DNA of 64,000 nt from positions 73,138,152-73,202,151 of the forward strand of contig NC_083597.1 in assembly GCF_020882245.1 (NCBI RefSeq), read 5' to 3'. Shown here piece by piece: positions 25,493 through 37,969 of this stretch (within the stretch, counting starts at the first letter, position 1; every line of letters starts with the position of its first letter). A program made the position numbers and the translations under genes. A model generated the notes under the pieces. That model searched no databases, was not told the DNA's origin, and saw only the letters and a list, made by a program, of their open reading frames with translations. The stretch is from Rhopalosiphum padi. Its lineage: Eukaryota; Arthropoda; Insecta; Hemiptera; Aphididae.

Positions 25493-25894
25493 TTAATTTT
25501 TGTTTGTACCAAAGAAAAAAGGAAAAAAGGATATTCCACTTAATATTATATTAAGTGAACATATAAACTGAGTTTTTTCTGTCAACCCTTTTCTAAAACA
25601 CAAAAGAAAGTCAAGTAACCGATAGTGAAACACAAAACAAATGGTACTCCAAATCTTACATCTCAATTTATAGTGAAACCCCATTACACGGAATAATAGA
25701 AAAGCAATAATTGTTTCTCGTAAATTCAAACTTATGCGTGTTGTCAGGCACCTCCTGCTCGTAGCTGCACTCGTGATGAAATTGCTCGTGTACAATGGTA
25801 TATTATATATTTTACAAATACTACACCGTTTTCCGTGAAGTATTATTGACATCGTTCGATGTCGGTTAACATTAAAATATCTCGGTTTACACAT
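25493..25894 (-). CDS. Unassigned open frame, 133 codons
   Basis: On the minus strand a frame opens with ATG at 25894 and runs 133 codons to 25493, the longest ATG-started frame in AT-rich DNA here. The predicted product is basic in its first third, carries several cysteines (residue 2, CSIC near 25-28, C at about 49) and has hydrophobic stretches around residues 64-72 and near the C-terminus. There is no clear signal peptide, domain or family match that I recognise. The last residues (PFFFGTNKN) come from a purine-rich tract. No start context, splice sites or neighbours support expression. It could be chance, or a fragment of an unrecognised repeat. Confidence 0.12.
   Translation of the reverse strand: MCKPRYFNVNRHRTMSIILHGKRCSICKIYNIPLYTSNFITSAATSRRCLTTRISLNLRETIIAFLLFRVMGFHYKLRCKIWSTICFVFHYRLLDFLLCFRKGLTEKTQFICSLNIILSGISFFPFFFGTNKN
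25537..25557. repeat. Short hairpin, 9-bp stem
   Basis: CACTTAATA, a 3-base loop, then TATTAAGTG: a perfect 9-bp stem within the minus-strand open frame at 25493-25894. Confidence 0.7.
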
Positions 25895-26130
25895 TTTTTA
25901 TTGAAATTTATTTAAATCTCATTAAATATCGTGTAAAACGACATGGGTACAATATGCTATGTGCAACAACTGCTGTTACATAGTTACGTAAAGTTTTGCA
26001 CACCTGTTTGAAAATGTAAAACCATAAGTACTATCCGATAAAATCTTTACTATACGCACTATTGTCATGTGAAATGAACATCAGTAGTTTTTAATAAGTT
26101 TGATAGTTTCGATCATCGGAAATAAAATCG
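25895..26130. other. AT-rich spacer
   Basis: Nothing supportable between the minus-strand open frame and the next GC-rich island. Confidence 0.5.
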
Positions 26131-27720
26131 TTTGAAATACAATCGCGGAAGTGCAGATGTCACCGCATCGGCAGTGCGGGTGGAAAGCTATGTCGTTTTT
26201 TAGATCACAGAGTAGGTCAATTCGAAAACAGTCGATTGAAAATATCATAATGAGCTTGCGATCCCACTGCGAATGGGATAGAACAAGTCAGAGTGTAGAA
26301 TACGATGTCACTATAGTATATTATAATATAATAATTGTCTCGTCCGCGGTGTGGTGGTTGTCTGTGTGCCGTATACCTACGCCCCTACATCAGTGACGAA
26401 CGTCATCGCGATTTTGAAACGCCGCCAAATCGCGAGCACTCATCTTTCGTGTACCTTGCACGGTGTAGTATAACAACGTTATACACGTTACACGCAGGAG
26501 GTTATGTATACATATATATATATATACCGTTAGATTGTTATTGCTCGATGATCGGCTGGAACTTATTTTATCTTGAACATTCATCCTTCCCTGCAACTGC
26601 TACTGCCAGTGGTGTAGGGGATGCTCTGGCCGGGCGTGGCGGACTAGTATCCGCTGCAGAAGCCGCCATTAGTGTCGCGCTGGACGGAGAGGGTGGTTTT
26701 GTTGGCACGGCACCCAGATCGAGTCCCTGGCGCGAGCGATCGTCGTATGTCGGCGGCGGTAGCGGCGGATGCTCATAAAACCTTGTGCTCCGGCGAAACG
26801 TCGCTGCATGCCTCAACCACTCCCTCGATCCAACGGCGACCAACCTTCGACCCTCTCACCCCGCATATTCTGTGGGGGGAGAGTGTACAGATACCTAGGT
26901 TAGCGGGGTATCAGCGCAGCGCGGTAGTGTATCGCCACCGTCGATATCGGGCATGCGACGGGGGCGGAATCGTCGGAGTACCAGTGGTAACGGCTGGTGG
27001 TGTACAGGGCGGAGAGCGGACAGACAGGGCTCAACAGTCGCAGTTGTTTGGCACAGTTCCCGTAACCATTGCGTTCGTCGTCTGCCGCCGCCGACGGAAA
27101 CCGAAGGGAAAAGGCGGAGGTCAGGCCCCCATACACTATAGATATACATACATATATACGTAGGTATATGTGCGCTTTCCTACGCGTGGTTATGTACAAA
27201 CATTATATTTTATACATATATTGAACAGTGTTCACATGCGCGTATGCGTGTGTGTGTGTGAGTGTAGTTTTCTCTCCTTCACCCACCACTCAAGCTACTT
27301 TGCGATAATAATATAGCTATACATAATATATATATATATATGTATGTGTGTGTACGCAGAAAACCTTTGGTCGGCTCGGTGGCGGTGGTGATTCATTGCC
27401 AACGCAATAATTGTCCGGGACCGAAACGAAATTATCGCCGGCCATCATGCACCAGCGACCGCTTGTTTATCGCGCACTAGAGATAAACCACCGCCGCCGA
27501 GTCCGTTTCGGTCCGTTGAACCAGATGCAGAGCGCGCGTTTTCTGTTTTTTTTTTCAGGCGAAAAAATTCGTACGAATTATGTGCGTTTGCGGCCGTGGG
27601 CAGATGGCTGTGGGTGGTAGTTGAAGGGGTGTTAGGCTACGATACTCGTGCCACCGCTCCACTACTCCAAGCTCGTGCTCTTCCGCTGCTAAGGTCGTAA
27701 AAACTTTTCAGAGAAGTTGC
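26131..27720. promoter_or_regulatory. GC/CpG-rich island (about 1.6 kb)
   Basis: Second strongest GC-rich island in the window. Frames are open on both strands in the same place (for example 26335-26778 plus, 26568-26843 minus), which is typical of stop-poor GC-rich DNA. The minus-strand frame has a proline/serine/alanine-rich translation, but lacks an ATG near its start and begins just after an in-frame TGA. A minus-strand acceptor-like tract (TCTCCCCCCACAG, about 26869-26881) lies just before it. TG and TA microsatellites sit at 27247-27262 and 27328-27342. Likely promoter or untranslated first-exon DNA, direction unclear. Confidence 0.4.
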
Positions 27721-27759
27721 AAGTTTTCGAACACGACTATGTCGTTGTATATTATACCT

Positions 27760-27782
27760 CATATATATATATATATATATAT
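27760..27782. repeat. (TA)n microsatellite
   Basis: About eleven TA units. Confidence 0.9.
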
Positions 27783-27890
27783 GTATATGTATAATATATA
27801 CTTATATATATTATACACACGTATATTTATCGTATTTCACGACCGTTGTCGCCACGCTGTTGAACTTCCCTGGAAAATTATCATCGTTCT

Positions 27891-27904
27891 TATTATTATT
27901 GTTA

Positions 27905-27944
<40 letters not shown>
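27891..27944. repeat. (ATT)n microsatellite
   Basis: About fifteen ATT triplets with one GTTATC interruption. The poly-Ile open frame crossing it is an artefact. Confidence 0.95.
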
Positions 27945-27945
<1 letters not shown>

Positions 27946-28049
27946 CGCAATTATTTTGCTATATTATTATTTATTATATATTATTATTGTCTTGTCTTTA
28001 GCGTCTACCGTGCATATACCATAATATACGAATTATGTTTATATTCTAC

Positions 28050-28349
28050 TTAAGAGGATACTACACCCACATGTGTTGTCTCCGTCTTACAAACGAACAA
28101 CATATCAAATTTGCTTTCAATAAAACCGATGCCGTATTGTTATTTTAATTTTAGAAAAAAGTGATGTATTATTGAACTTAAAGGTAAGAACATAATCGAT
28201 ACTCTCTCGTCAGATTTTTACGATATTTTAAAGTCAATTCACTTTAAAATTTAAAAAAAAACAACAGAGCATCGGTTTACTGAAAGGAAATTTGCAATGC
28301 TGTACGTTTACAACACAGTTACAACACATGCGGATATGCATCTTCTTAA
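28050..28349. mobile_element. TTAA-flanked non-autonomous DNA transposon (piggyBac-like by target site)
   Basis: TTAA at 28050-28053 and again at 28346-28349 brackets 292 bp. The two ends, read inward, are related inverted repeats of about 45 bp: left GAGGATACTACACCCACATG, right GAAGATGCATATCCGCATG, both continuing TGTTG and ending near AAACG. TTAA duplication is characteristic of piggyBac-type elements. The interior has no open frame, so it would depend on a transposase in trans. End divergence suggests an old copy or asymmetric ends. Confidence 0.7.
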
Positions 28350-31330
28350 GGTTTGATATTATAATAATAGCAATTTAAACGACAAAAAATAAACTGTACG
28401 ATATTATATTATTATTAGTATCATCATCATCATCGGTAATCAATCGTCGCTATAATATGGTTTACAATTTAAGTCTTTACGACATTGAAACCGATTTCGA
28501 ACGAAAAGTAATCTTGGTAATAACTTTGAAAGAGATTTTAATTAGCTAATAATATATATATATATAGTAACAAAACTGATAATTTATAGCCTACTATCAC
28601 AATTATCCCATCTGGAAATAAAACAAAACCGTTTCACTAGCCCTAATACTTTAAGTTTATTATATAGCTGTGGGTTGTGGGTAGCAAAAATCTTCCTGCA
28701 ATTATTTTCCATTCAATTTTTCTGTTAGAAAAAAAAATAATAGATTTATAACTGCTTCACTATATATGCGTACACATCATAGTTAATTATATTAAGTTAC
28801 TGAGCGATTCATCTATAACATTTTGCTAACTTAAGCTTTCTTTTAACAATAAACATATTGAAATTCTGAATTTTAAAATTTTTAAGTTAACAATGACCAT
28901 ATTATATTCAAAGAAGTTTTCTGTTTTCATAAAATGTATTTTCATTCAACTGAGAAATTATATTTTTAAGTCATCCAATTAAAATGTATAGGAAAAAATA
29001 AGATTTTATAACTAAAAGACATTTTTTTAAACGGTATTAACAAATAAAATAATGGAAATACTTAAAAATATGGTCTTCTATAATAAGTAGATATACTTAA
29101 AAATTCCAATAATCATAATTTGTATAAATACATTATTAAAGGAATAAATTGTAGTGAGTATATTTGGTGAATTCTAACAGCATATATTTTATGTTTCAGA
29201 ATATTTTTTTGTGTAATATAAAAAAATAAAAACAGCGAGGATTAAATATAATTAAACGTAAATATCTTATGTAAATAAAGTAGATTTAATTTGTCTGTCT
29301 TTGCTTAATTTTAATTACACAATATTATAGGGTTTTAATTGTTTTTGTAACTTCTAAATTTCATAAAATGTTCATTTCAATATTATCTGTAAATTTCTGC
29401 ACACTTTAAAAATCTCACTAGATACCAATCTACCAGTCATTAATAAATATATATAACAATAATACTATTTTTACGTATGTCCTTAAAATTTGGTTGTTTG
29501 AAATTTTGATTGCATTATGGCGTATTAAATGTTTTGAATTTTTCAAGTATTAAATTTAAAAATAAAATAAAAATCACCTTATTGTATTGTTTCTAAACAG
29601 TAGACAATAAACAAATTGTCTTTAGAAATCTATTTTAAGCTTCCTAAATTTTTAAAATGATTTTAATACCTGTCCTATTTTTTATCACCTTATTTAATAT
29701 TAAAATTGCTGCGAAAATTATTTAAAAAAATAGTAATTGTTTTATTATTAAAAGCGAAGTTTGTTTATAGTAGACTGTTGTACTAAAATGAATGAAAACT
29801 CGATTTATAATATAATTATATATTTTATGAGTGTATTTATTTTACCTAAGACTGGGAACTGAAATCCAATGAATAATTTATCCGGGAATAAAATAGTTTT
29901 TAGTACTACGGTTACGCAATCATTTTTAAATTATTTATAAAAGATTAAAGACCACTGTTGAATTTACGCGTTGATCGATTATTGAACATTTGGCTGAAAA
30001 ATGTCCACTCGCACGAGACCAATATAAGAGATAAAAGAACCTATTTATTTAAAATGTCACTGATAAACGTGAATAGTGCTCTCTCCTCGCGAGTTTCTTT
30101 TCGGAATTTTTTTCCCCGTTCCGACTCGTATTATATAATAATATATATTATACACTAGTGTCTTTACTGTTTCCATTCTCATCGATTTCAAAATAAGTGC
30201 ACATTTCGCTAATTTTTCACGACGGCTTAGTATAACTATACATACATATTATATTATACTCCTGTAATATATTCCAAAACATTTAAAAATGTACTTTTAT
30301 TCTTGTACACAATTGATTTTTAAACACACGAAAACTGCCATTAGTTAATTAAACGCCATGATAAAGAATTTTAGTTTATTCTAAAAACTGATAAAGAAAA
30401 AGTGGATACCGCTCAGCTGTTTAGGGGGTGTCAAGTGAGTTACTGTAATGGCTTTGATTGAAATTTAATTCATTAATATATCTATCATTGCACACGAAAA
30501 TCGATTCTGATCAGAGACGTTCTATTAGTCTATAACACTAAGTATTTTTCATGATATATTTTTTGATATCAGTATGAAAATAATTTAGTTTTACATAAAT
30601 GTTACGGCAGGTTGAATTAATTTTTGACAAAATCATTGCACTTATAATATTATTAAAATTGGATTATTATAATAATATATTATATTTATACATTATAACA
30701 GCTTTTTTCAACATTTGAATCAATACTTCCTTACGGTAAAATAGTGGGTTCATGATGGTTTAAAAAGTAATATATTAAAATATTCAAAATTCATTTTTTG
30801 AAAATGTCATTACGTAATAGTAAAATACATAGTAATTGTAAAAGATTTAAGTCCCCAAAAAATTATGGTTTTGGAATTGTCGTGATTTTGACTAGAAATG
30901 CATATAAAAATAATATTAGTCCAATAAAGGATTTTTTATGGCATTTAAAAAATAAATAAAAAATAAGATTAAAAATATTTATAAATAATTCAAATTAAGT
31001 AGTCAAAATTTCAATGAAATCATGCTATAACCATCACATTGATATGATAATATATTTAAAAACCAGTTGATCCATTTTTCATTAGTGTAAGTGTATAACA
31101 TTTTCCATTTTCATACATTTATTTTGTTAAAGGATAAGATAAAAAAAAAATGATTTATAAAATATTATTTACTATTAATAAGTAATAATCAAAATTTCTA
31201 AGGATCTACAAATCGAGTATGTTCGAAAAACAATGAAACTGCAGACAGCTTACTATAATACATTATACATACTTAAATTAAATAAACAACGTTAAGACTT
31301 ATAGGTAGCTACATTACAAAATATATTATA
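28350..31330. other. AT-rich non-coding stretch
   Basis: About 3 kb dominated by A/T. A short TCATCATCATCATCGG run lies near 28422. No gene, element end or RNA is supportable. Confidence 0.6.
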
Positions 31331-31334
31331 GAAC

Positions 31335-32269
31335 AATTAAACCATGTTTGAATATTCACCCGGAAGTAATACTAATTGATACGAATAATTATTCATGTAC
31401 AACAACGGTCCAGCGTAGTAGGCGTTTATTTCACTATATAAGGTCCGGACAGCGTATAATGCGTATATCATTTAGACGCGTAAAAAACGTCGTAAGTGCA
31501 GACGGTTTTCACCGCGCGGGCGTGTTCGGACCTCTGTCGCGGTTAACGACGACCAGAAGGCACGGGTTTTTTCCCTCGACCCATTATCATCCGGAATCGG
31601 TTTTCCCGGGTTTCGGCCCGTCGCAATAATATAATAGTATATATACTTGGGCGCGGCACGGGAAAGGAAAACATGGTCAAAGCGGTGACACCATACGATA
31701 TTGTATTTTATATAATATATAAACAGGATCCGTAATAAAAAAAAAATACCCCACCGACAAATCTTGTAGGGCTGCCACGACGCCGCCGACCCGAAACACT
31801 CGAAAATCCATAACACAAACATCTCCAAAGTGGCCTCGACGCGGTCGCGATTTGTCTTTCGGATTACGCGCGCCGTTCAGCCGTACATTATATATATATA
31901 TTTATACACATACACACACACACGGTAGTAGAATACTATACCAGATATCAGGGTGGAATCTTCTGCTACTCTGTATTTTTCTTTTTCCTCTCTCAATCTC
32001 TCTCTCAACCCGCTCACGCTAACCACGTCCGTGTGGAGAAATCTAAACGACTCCTAAGGACGGCGGGTCCGGGGACTCGTTAGAATATATTCAATATATA
32101 TGTATAATGGGTTCATGCTGCGCTTGGGGAGTATAATGACGATGTTATGTATATATATGCACACGAGACGTATATGCTAATTGCCGAATTAGTCAACTCG
32201 ATCGCTAGAGCGTAGGAACCGGCGAAGACGACGCACTTGACGATATTCTGTTTATATTCCACGGTATAG
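31335..32269 (+). promoter_or_regulatory. GC-rich island upstream of the candidate first exon
   Basis: Mixed to GC-rich DNA with CpG. A CT-rich block at about 31970-32015 (CTCTCTCAATCTCTCTCTC, which is GAGA on the other strand) is followed by about 250 bases of mixed sequence up to the ATG at 32270. An initiator-like TTAGTC lies near 32191, about 80 bases before that ATG. This fits a promoter plus 5' leader for a plus-strand gene. No positioned TATA box can be separated from the many TA microsatellite runs. Confidence 0.35.
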
Positions 32270-32411
32270 ATGGTTTACTCGTGTGCGAAATACGTTCAGA
32301 TCATCTGCGCGGGATTTATAGGCACCATTTGCATAGCTAATCCGTTCGAATCGCTCGTTAAGCGTCCGTGGCCGAAAGGGTCTACACCACAATACGACAC
32401 TTTTTTTGAGG
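32270..32411 (+). CDS. Candidate first coding exon of a secreted protein (47 codons, then a 5' splice site)
   Basis: An in-frame TAG sits immediately before the ATG at 32270, so translation, if it occurs without upstream splicing, starts exactly here. The 47 residues begin MVYSCAKYVQ, then a hydrophobic core (IICAGFIGTICIA, residues about 11-23) like a secretion signal or membrane anchor, then a polar segment (NPFESLVKRPWP onward) with a possible basic KR site. Codon third positions are rich in G/C, unlike the AT-rich background. The exon would end at 32411 with GAGG|GTGAGT, a near-consensus donor, leaving phase 1. Without splicing the frame stops 13 codons later. The start context is not strong (T at -3). 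The protein is not recognised; secretion is inferred from the N-terminus only. No matching second exon was identified. Confidence 0.4.
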
Positions 32412-35400
32412 GTGAGTTATCGTTAACCTTATCTAACCTCGACCGATGTTAGTATGTTTATAGTTGTCCTCGCTAACTAACTATAACCGATATTATACTT
32501 AGAAGAGGAAGAGGATGAATGACATTATACATATACCCAATAAATATATACATACATATATATATATATATATTATCCAATCGTAAGACTTAGAAACGTT
32601 GAATTTTGATCCGACATCAGGTTTGAATTTGTTAGGTTTTTATTTCTACACATCAATTGATCAATTTTCTCAAACTCTTATACTTACGTAATTGATGTTG
32701 AAAAAACAGTTTTTTCAGAATAACAAATTTTAATAAACTATACACACATATGGGATAATGTATGGGATAATAAAAATGGTCTGAAATATTTTCAATTGAA
32801 ATAGTTGTAGTATAGAACATAATGGTATAACACACAGTAATGCGAATATAATGTAGATTGCCTACATATTATCTATTTCAATTACTATCTTACAACAAAC
32901 CCAGAAAATATATAATCTTTAAAACTGATTTAACATCACATCAATCACTCCAAAAGTGATATTCTTAAGTAAAGAAAAAAAATCATTAATTTATTCAGCA
33001 AACTCAAATTGGATCCATGGTGATAAATCTTAAAAAAAAAAATACATCAATCAAGTATAAGGGACACACAATATTGTGTACCCATTATAAAGCCTATATA
33101 AGACATTCATAATATTATGCGTACTATTTTGTTTATAAAACGCTATTAGTAACAATAAAGAAGTTATCTGTAATTAATATTATTTTAAAAATAATTATAT
33201 TTTACTATAACATTACCTATATTATAGGTCCTATAATATTATCATATTGGAATGATTATATTATATTTTATAGTATAAGATAATTTACTTAAACTAAACA
33301 ATAGAATGTTTTTAAGTAAATTTAATAATTGACAAAGATCAAAAAAAAATTCATAAAAGTAAGTATATTTAATACATTTTATTTTTTTGAACAGGGTACA
33401 AACTAATTTTATGTAACGACACTTAAAAAAATAATCAAAACTATTGTGTTCTGTTATGCTGAACATAAGCACGTAAAATATATAGTCGTTTTTGTATTAA
33501 TGCAAAAGAACATTTTTTTAATCACATTTTGAACGTAATTTCGGGTTTGTTCGAAGCTCATGAACTGACTATATACATATAATAATATTAACACAATAAT
33601 ATTGAGACAATATTAAAATATTATAATATAGCCATTATGGTGGTTAATGTATTTAAAATCAATAAAAATAAATTGTTTAGATAATAATATAATATACAAT
33701 ATATTATTTGGTTTTAAAAAATATTTTTATTCGAACATAAAAATCAATTTAATATAATAGCTGCAACATAAACGATTATTGCGTATGTTAAATTATACTA
33801 TCGATAAGCTCTTATACGAATGTGTACAACGTACAACAACAACAACAACAACGCCTATCTGCTATAATATAATGTTATATAATGATATTTTTCGTGACAC
33901 TTTTATGCCGTCAAACTTCTTTAACGTCGTTAAAATGAAAAAAAAAAATGTCACACTACGTTTTTTCCTTATATTGCTCAAAAATAAATACTGACAACGT
34001 TTTAATAATAAAATGTGTTGCGTGTAATCTGTTATCGCACGGTACGTATAAACATTTAAAATATTGCCAAAAAAATAAAATCAAAGAAAGAAAACTTTTA
34101 TACAATAACAACAACGACGATGAAAAAAGTTAAAATGTTATTATATTTAAAAAAAAAACATATGTGAATATTGAATTCCATTTTAGGTATCATAATCAAA
34201 TTATTTTATTATTTATTATTGTTATAACTATATTCCCCAATTTTAAAAAGTATTATTAAACATAACAAACTGAAACGGAAAATTACATTGGTTATAAAAT
34301 ATATTTTACTGGATAGTCCCGAGAAAATATTATATGAATAGTTAAAAAATATTCCAATGGATCATGAATAATTCTTAAATTAAAGCTACTTACAAAAATA
34401 ATTATGTAATTATTGTATATCCAAAAAAATTATAGTTACATTCATGTTTTGCATTGATACCTAAAAAGCTTATATTATAAAATATTGAAAAATAATTACA
34501 GTAATAAGAAGTCATTAAAAAGGTGTCTTTTTATTCTTGTCTTATATACAACTACGTAAACAATTAAAAAAAGAAATATTATAATTTATCATGTGTGAGA
34601 AATCAAAACATAAATGTCGGCCAAAGCAACAGCTAACGTGTGAAGTGAATAAAAAATATAATACTATTTTAAAACTGGTAAATTATCAGTAATTTATACA
34701 ATAGCATATGTAATTAAGTTTTTAATAAAATTTAAATACGTTCAAGTAATTTAAAATTTATAAATAATATAACTTTATACCTATATGTTACATAGTAATT
34801 TTATATATTTTTTTAAATTAATTTTAAAAACCTATTATAAACACAATATTATAGAACGTAAAAATATCTATCATATATAGTTATATATAGTTGTGATATT
34901 TTTTTTTTTCTAATGTCTATTTATACTGTTTGAATTTGAATCGACCAATAAAAATATTTAAATAATTATTAATAAATATAATATATAATAAATATTTACT
35001 TATAAGTTATGAATATTTTCCTTTATATTAGTCATTTTTAAAATTTTTGGATATTGACATTCTCAAAAAATACGTATTTATCAACAATGGTACTATATTA
35101 CAATAATAATTTTTATTATAAATATTCGTACGACATTAAAATAATACCAGTTGTTTATGATGCTCGAGCACGTTTTATATAGTGTTGTAATTTATCGTAA
35201 ATACTAGCTAGATTATATGAATATATTTTGATTTCTATATTATATACATATTAATGACAAAACACCGATAACTTACATATTCACGGTCATTTAGGTAAAA
35301 TGTTAATATTTATTAAAAAACTTCATAACTATATTTATAAATTTTTTAAATGTTTATGCTGAGGATAATATTTCTTAAAAATAGTTTAATAAAAATATAA

Positions 35401-37190
35401 AATATATATAATATAAAATCTGGTAGTTGTTGTACTTCAATCATTTATAAAATATATATTTTATAGATTAATATTAGTTATTATCATTTTCAAATTAACA
35501 TGATCCTAATTTCTTTCATGCCCGTTTTCGTGGACATTGAACATATTATTTTTATTATAAAAAAAAAAATAAGTAACCCCAAAACTACTCCTTAAAATAT
35601 TGATTTTGATATACGACATTTTTCTGAAAAAAAAAATGATTTATGAAAGAAAAAGAAATAGTCTAATTAGAAAAGCAGAAGTTAGCTTATACACAGGACG
35701 TTCCTTATGTAGTAAAAAAAATTTTAAGAATTTAAAGATATGACAAGGTTACAATTCTCAAAATCTGATTTTAAATAACTGCACTACTAGCATAAAAATG
35801 GTTGATCATGTCTGGCGAATCATTCTGTATTGCAAAATGACTGTATTATTATAATAACCAAGATAAGAAAAAAAAAAGATTGAAGAAGTTGTTATTATAT
35901 AAAATTGTATATTGAATACATTATTTGACTATGAAATTTTTACGAAAAATATCTCTCTCTATTTACATGTATATAAATATATGTTTATATGTACAATTAT
36001 ACAATAATGTCATAAAAAATATAAACTTAATAATAAAATTCTTATTAAATGAGCAATTTTCTCAGTCACTAAAAATATTCCTAAGATATTATAAATATAC
36101 GTTATATTACTATATTATATTATACTAATTTCATCTTTTATTGATTTTCTTTTTATCAATTATATCGTAATTTGGTGTATTTTATAAATGCATTAATTAT
36201 TATCGTTATATATTTTATATATATTATTTTATTATACAATATTCGAGTTAATAATACCCACCACCTGTATGTAGCTAAATTGCCTATCTAAGATGCCGTG
36301 CGATCAACATTTTACAATTAAAATTGTCTACACATTATATTGTACAAACATTATTATCGTAAATAAATTGTTATGTGCGATTTGATCAAAATTATGTTTT
36401 GACGAAAAATTACGGTGATTTAAGACAAACAATTTGATAGCTCACTTTAAAAGCGTACACTAAAATAAAATGTACATTTATATTGGTTGTCTATGGCAAC
36501 ATTATCGGTGTTTACATAATAAAATATAACGATAGCTTTAATGTACATAGTGGTATTATACAAACAATCATATTTTTTGCAGTAAAAAACTTTGATTTTA
36601 GTTTTACTAACAAAATATACTTATATTTAGCAATACAAGTTGTATTTTTATGTATCTAAACTCTAAAGTGTTACAAAATAGAAAAAAAAATGAGTTAATA
36701 CTTTTAGTGTACCGGTGAATTTACCTATTGCTCTGTATGTGTATTTTTTATACGTAAGTCAAAATACATTTTAGTCAGTACAATATACGCGATACATATT
36801 ATTATAATATACAAGTATATTACTATGATTTGAGTCCAAGTCAGCTACGAGAAAATTAAACCAACAAAAACCATGAACACAGGTACCTACAACACCTGTA
36901 TTACCTCAATACAATATTACGTATACCCGAAAAGTTTAATAGCCGAGTTTCTGCTTTCGTGTTTTTCCACTCCTTCCACCTATATTACTATTACACTGTG
37001 GTAGGTAATAGTAATAACAATAATAGTAATAAAATATCATCGTGTAAAACATTTACTACAACAGCAACGGTCGTTTTTCTATTCTATTATACATTCTACA
37101 GGATACTTACGCCGCCAGTCGGGAAGGTTTAATTATTATTATTATTTTTATTACTATTATTTTTTCTACGATGCAGTTTTTTCTCTCTCC
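32412..37190 (+). other. AT-rich stretch, possible intron of the candidate gene
   Basis: Almost 5 kb of A/T-dominated sequence. It includes a CAACAACAACAACAAC run at about 33832-33851 and a TA run near 32555. No coding exon that would continue the upstream frame in phase was found. No element ends were seen. Confidence 0.4.
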
Positions 37191-37322
37191 GTTACAGTCT
37201 AAACGTATCCCCCCAAGTTTATATATATATATATACAGACCGGCCGCTACCGATTCGCTTACAGATCGTTTTAATTAAACTCGGTCGCAGTGGACGATAC
37301 GGAGAGTGTTCTGTTCAGTGTA
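37191..37322 (+). promoter_or_regulatory. Short GC-richer patch with TATA run and initiator-like words
   Basis: A TTTATATATATATATATACA run at about 37219 is followed by GC-richer sequence, and TCAGTGTA occurs near 37316. These could be core-promoter words, but they also abut a mobile-element end. Low confidence. Confidence 0.15.
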
Positions 37323-37327
37323 TATAC

Positions 37328-37869
37328 AGGGTGACTCGTCATGATAAACAGAACAATCATTCGCATATTGCAATACATTATTCATTAACGCCGTATAGTT
37401 AGTCACGATGTTTACCGATTACTTTTAATAATTAGTTTCATCATTGCAGTTTGTGGTCAACCATCGTTTCTGATATCATACGCTCGTAGGATGTTCTCTA
37501 CTTACATGCATATTGCATAAAATAAAATATTATGTTTAATATGCACATACGGCAAACCTACATTACGCGTGATAACGCAACCACTGTAAAATGTGCTTTG
37601 TGAACAAAACGCATGTTTTACAATACCCGCGTGCAGATGTATAAATCATTTGCCATGTGACAGAATACGTGAAATATTGTTCTTTAAAGCAGGTCACTGC
37701 AGTTGTCGGGGTTGAAAACAAATACAAAAAAATACCGGACGTTTTCCACGCGAAAATATTATGACGACAAGACAATTTCATGAAAGTTATATTTAAAGTA
37801 CTGTCAACCATAAATAAACAATTTCGAGAATATTGTAGAAACGACAGCGCCGTGGTGTACAGTCACCCT
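37328..37869. mobile_element. Putative 542-bp element with 9-bp terminal inverted repeats
   Basis: AGGGTGACT at 37328-37336 is exactly inverted as AGTCACCCT at 37861-37869, both next to TATATA-rich flanks (a duplication such as TATATAC is possible but not provable in this context). The left end TATACAGGGTG is shared with 13074 and 60919. A minus-strand frame of 82 codons (37563-37811) lies inside, but its product is not recognised and may be chance. Superfamily not assigned. Confidence 0.5.
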
Positions 37870-37934
37870 ATATATACATATTATTATAACTTCTGTGTAC
37901 CGACGCACGTGATCCGAATAACTTCGAATATAAT

Positions 37935-37962
37935 ATAATAATAATAATAATAATAATAATAA
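37935..37962. repeat. (AAT)n microsatellite
   Basis: About nine AAT triplets. Confidence 0.9.
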
Positions 37963-37969
37963 CATCCCT

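Noticed and set aside
26674..26700. TGGACGGAGA resembling the start of miR-184
   Set aside because: Only the first ten bases match, the rest differs, and no hairpin partner was seen. A similar word at 4627 also fails.
27739..28053. 104-codon frame
   Set aside because: It crosses the TA and ATT microsatellites and is mostly isoleucine and tyrosine.
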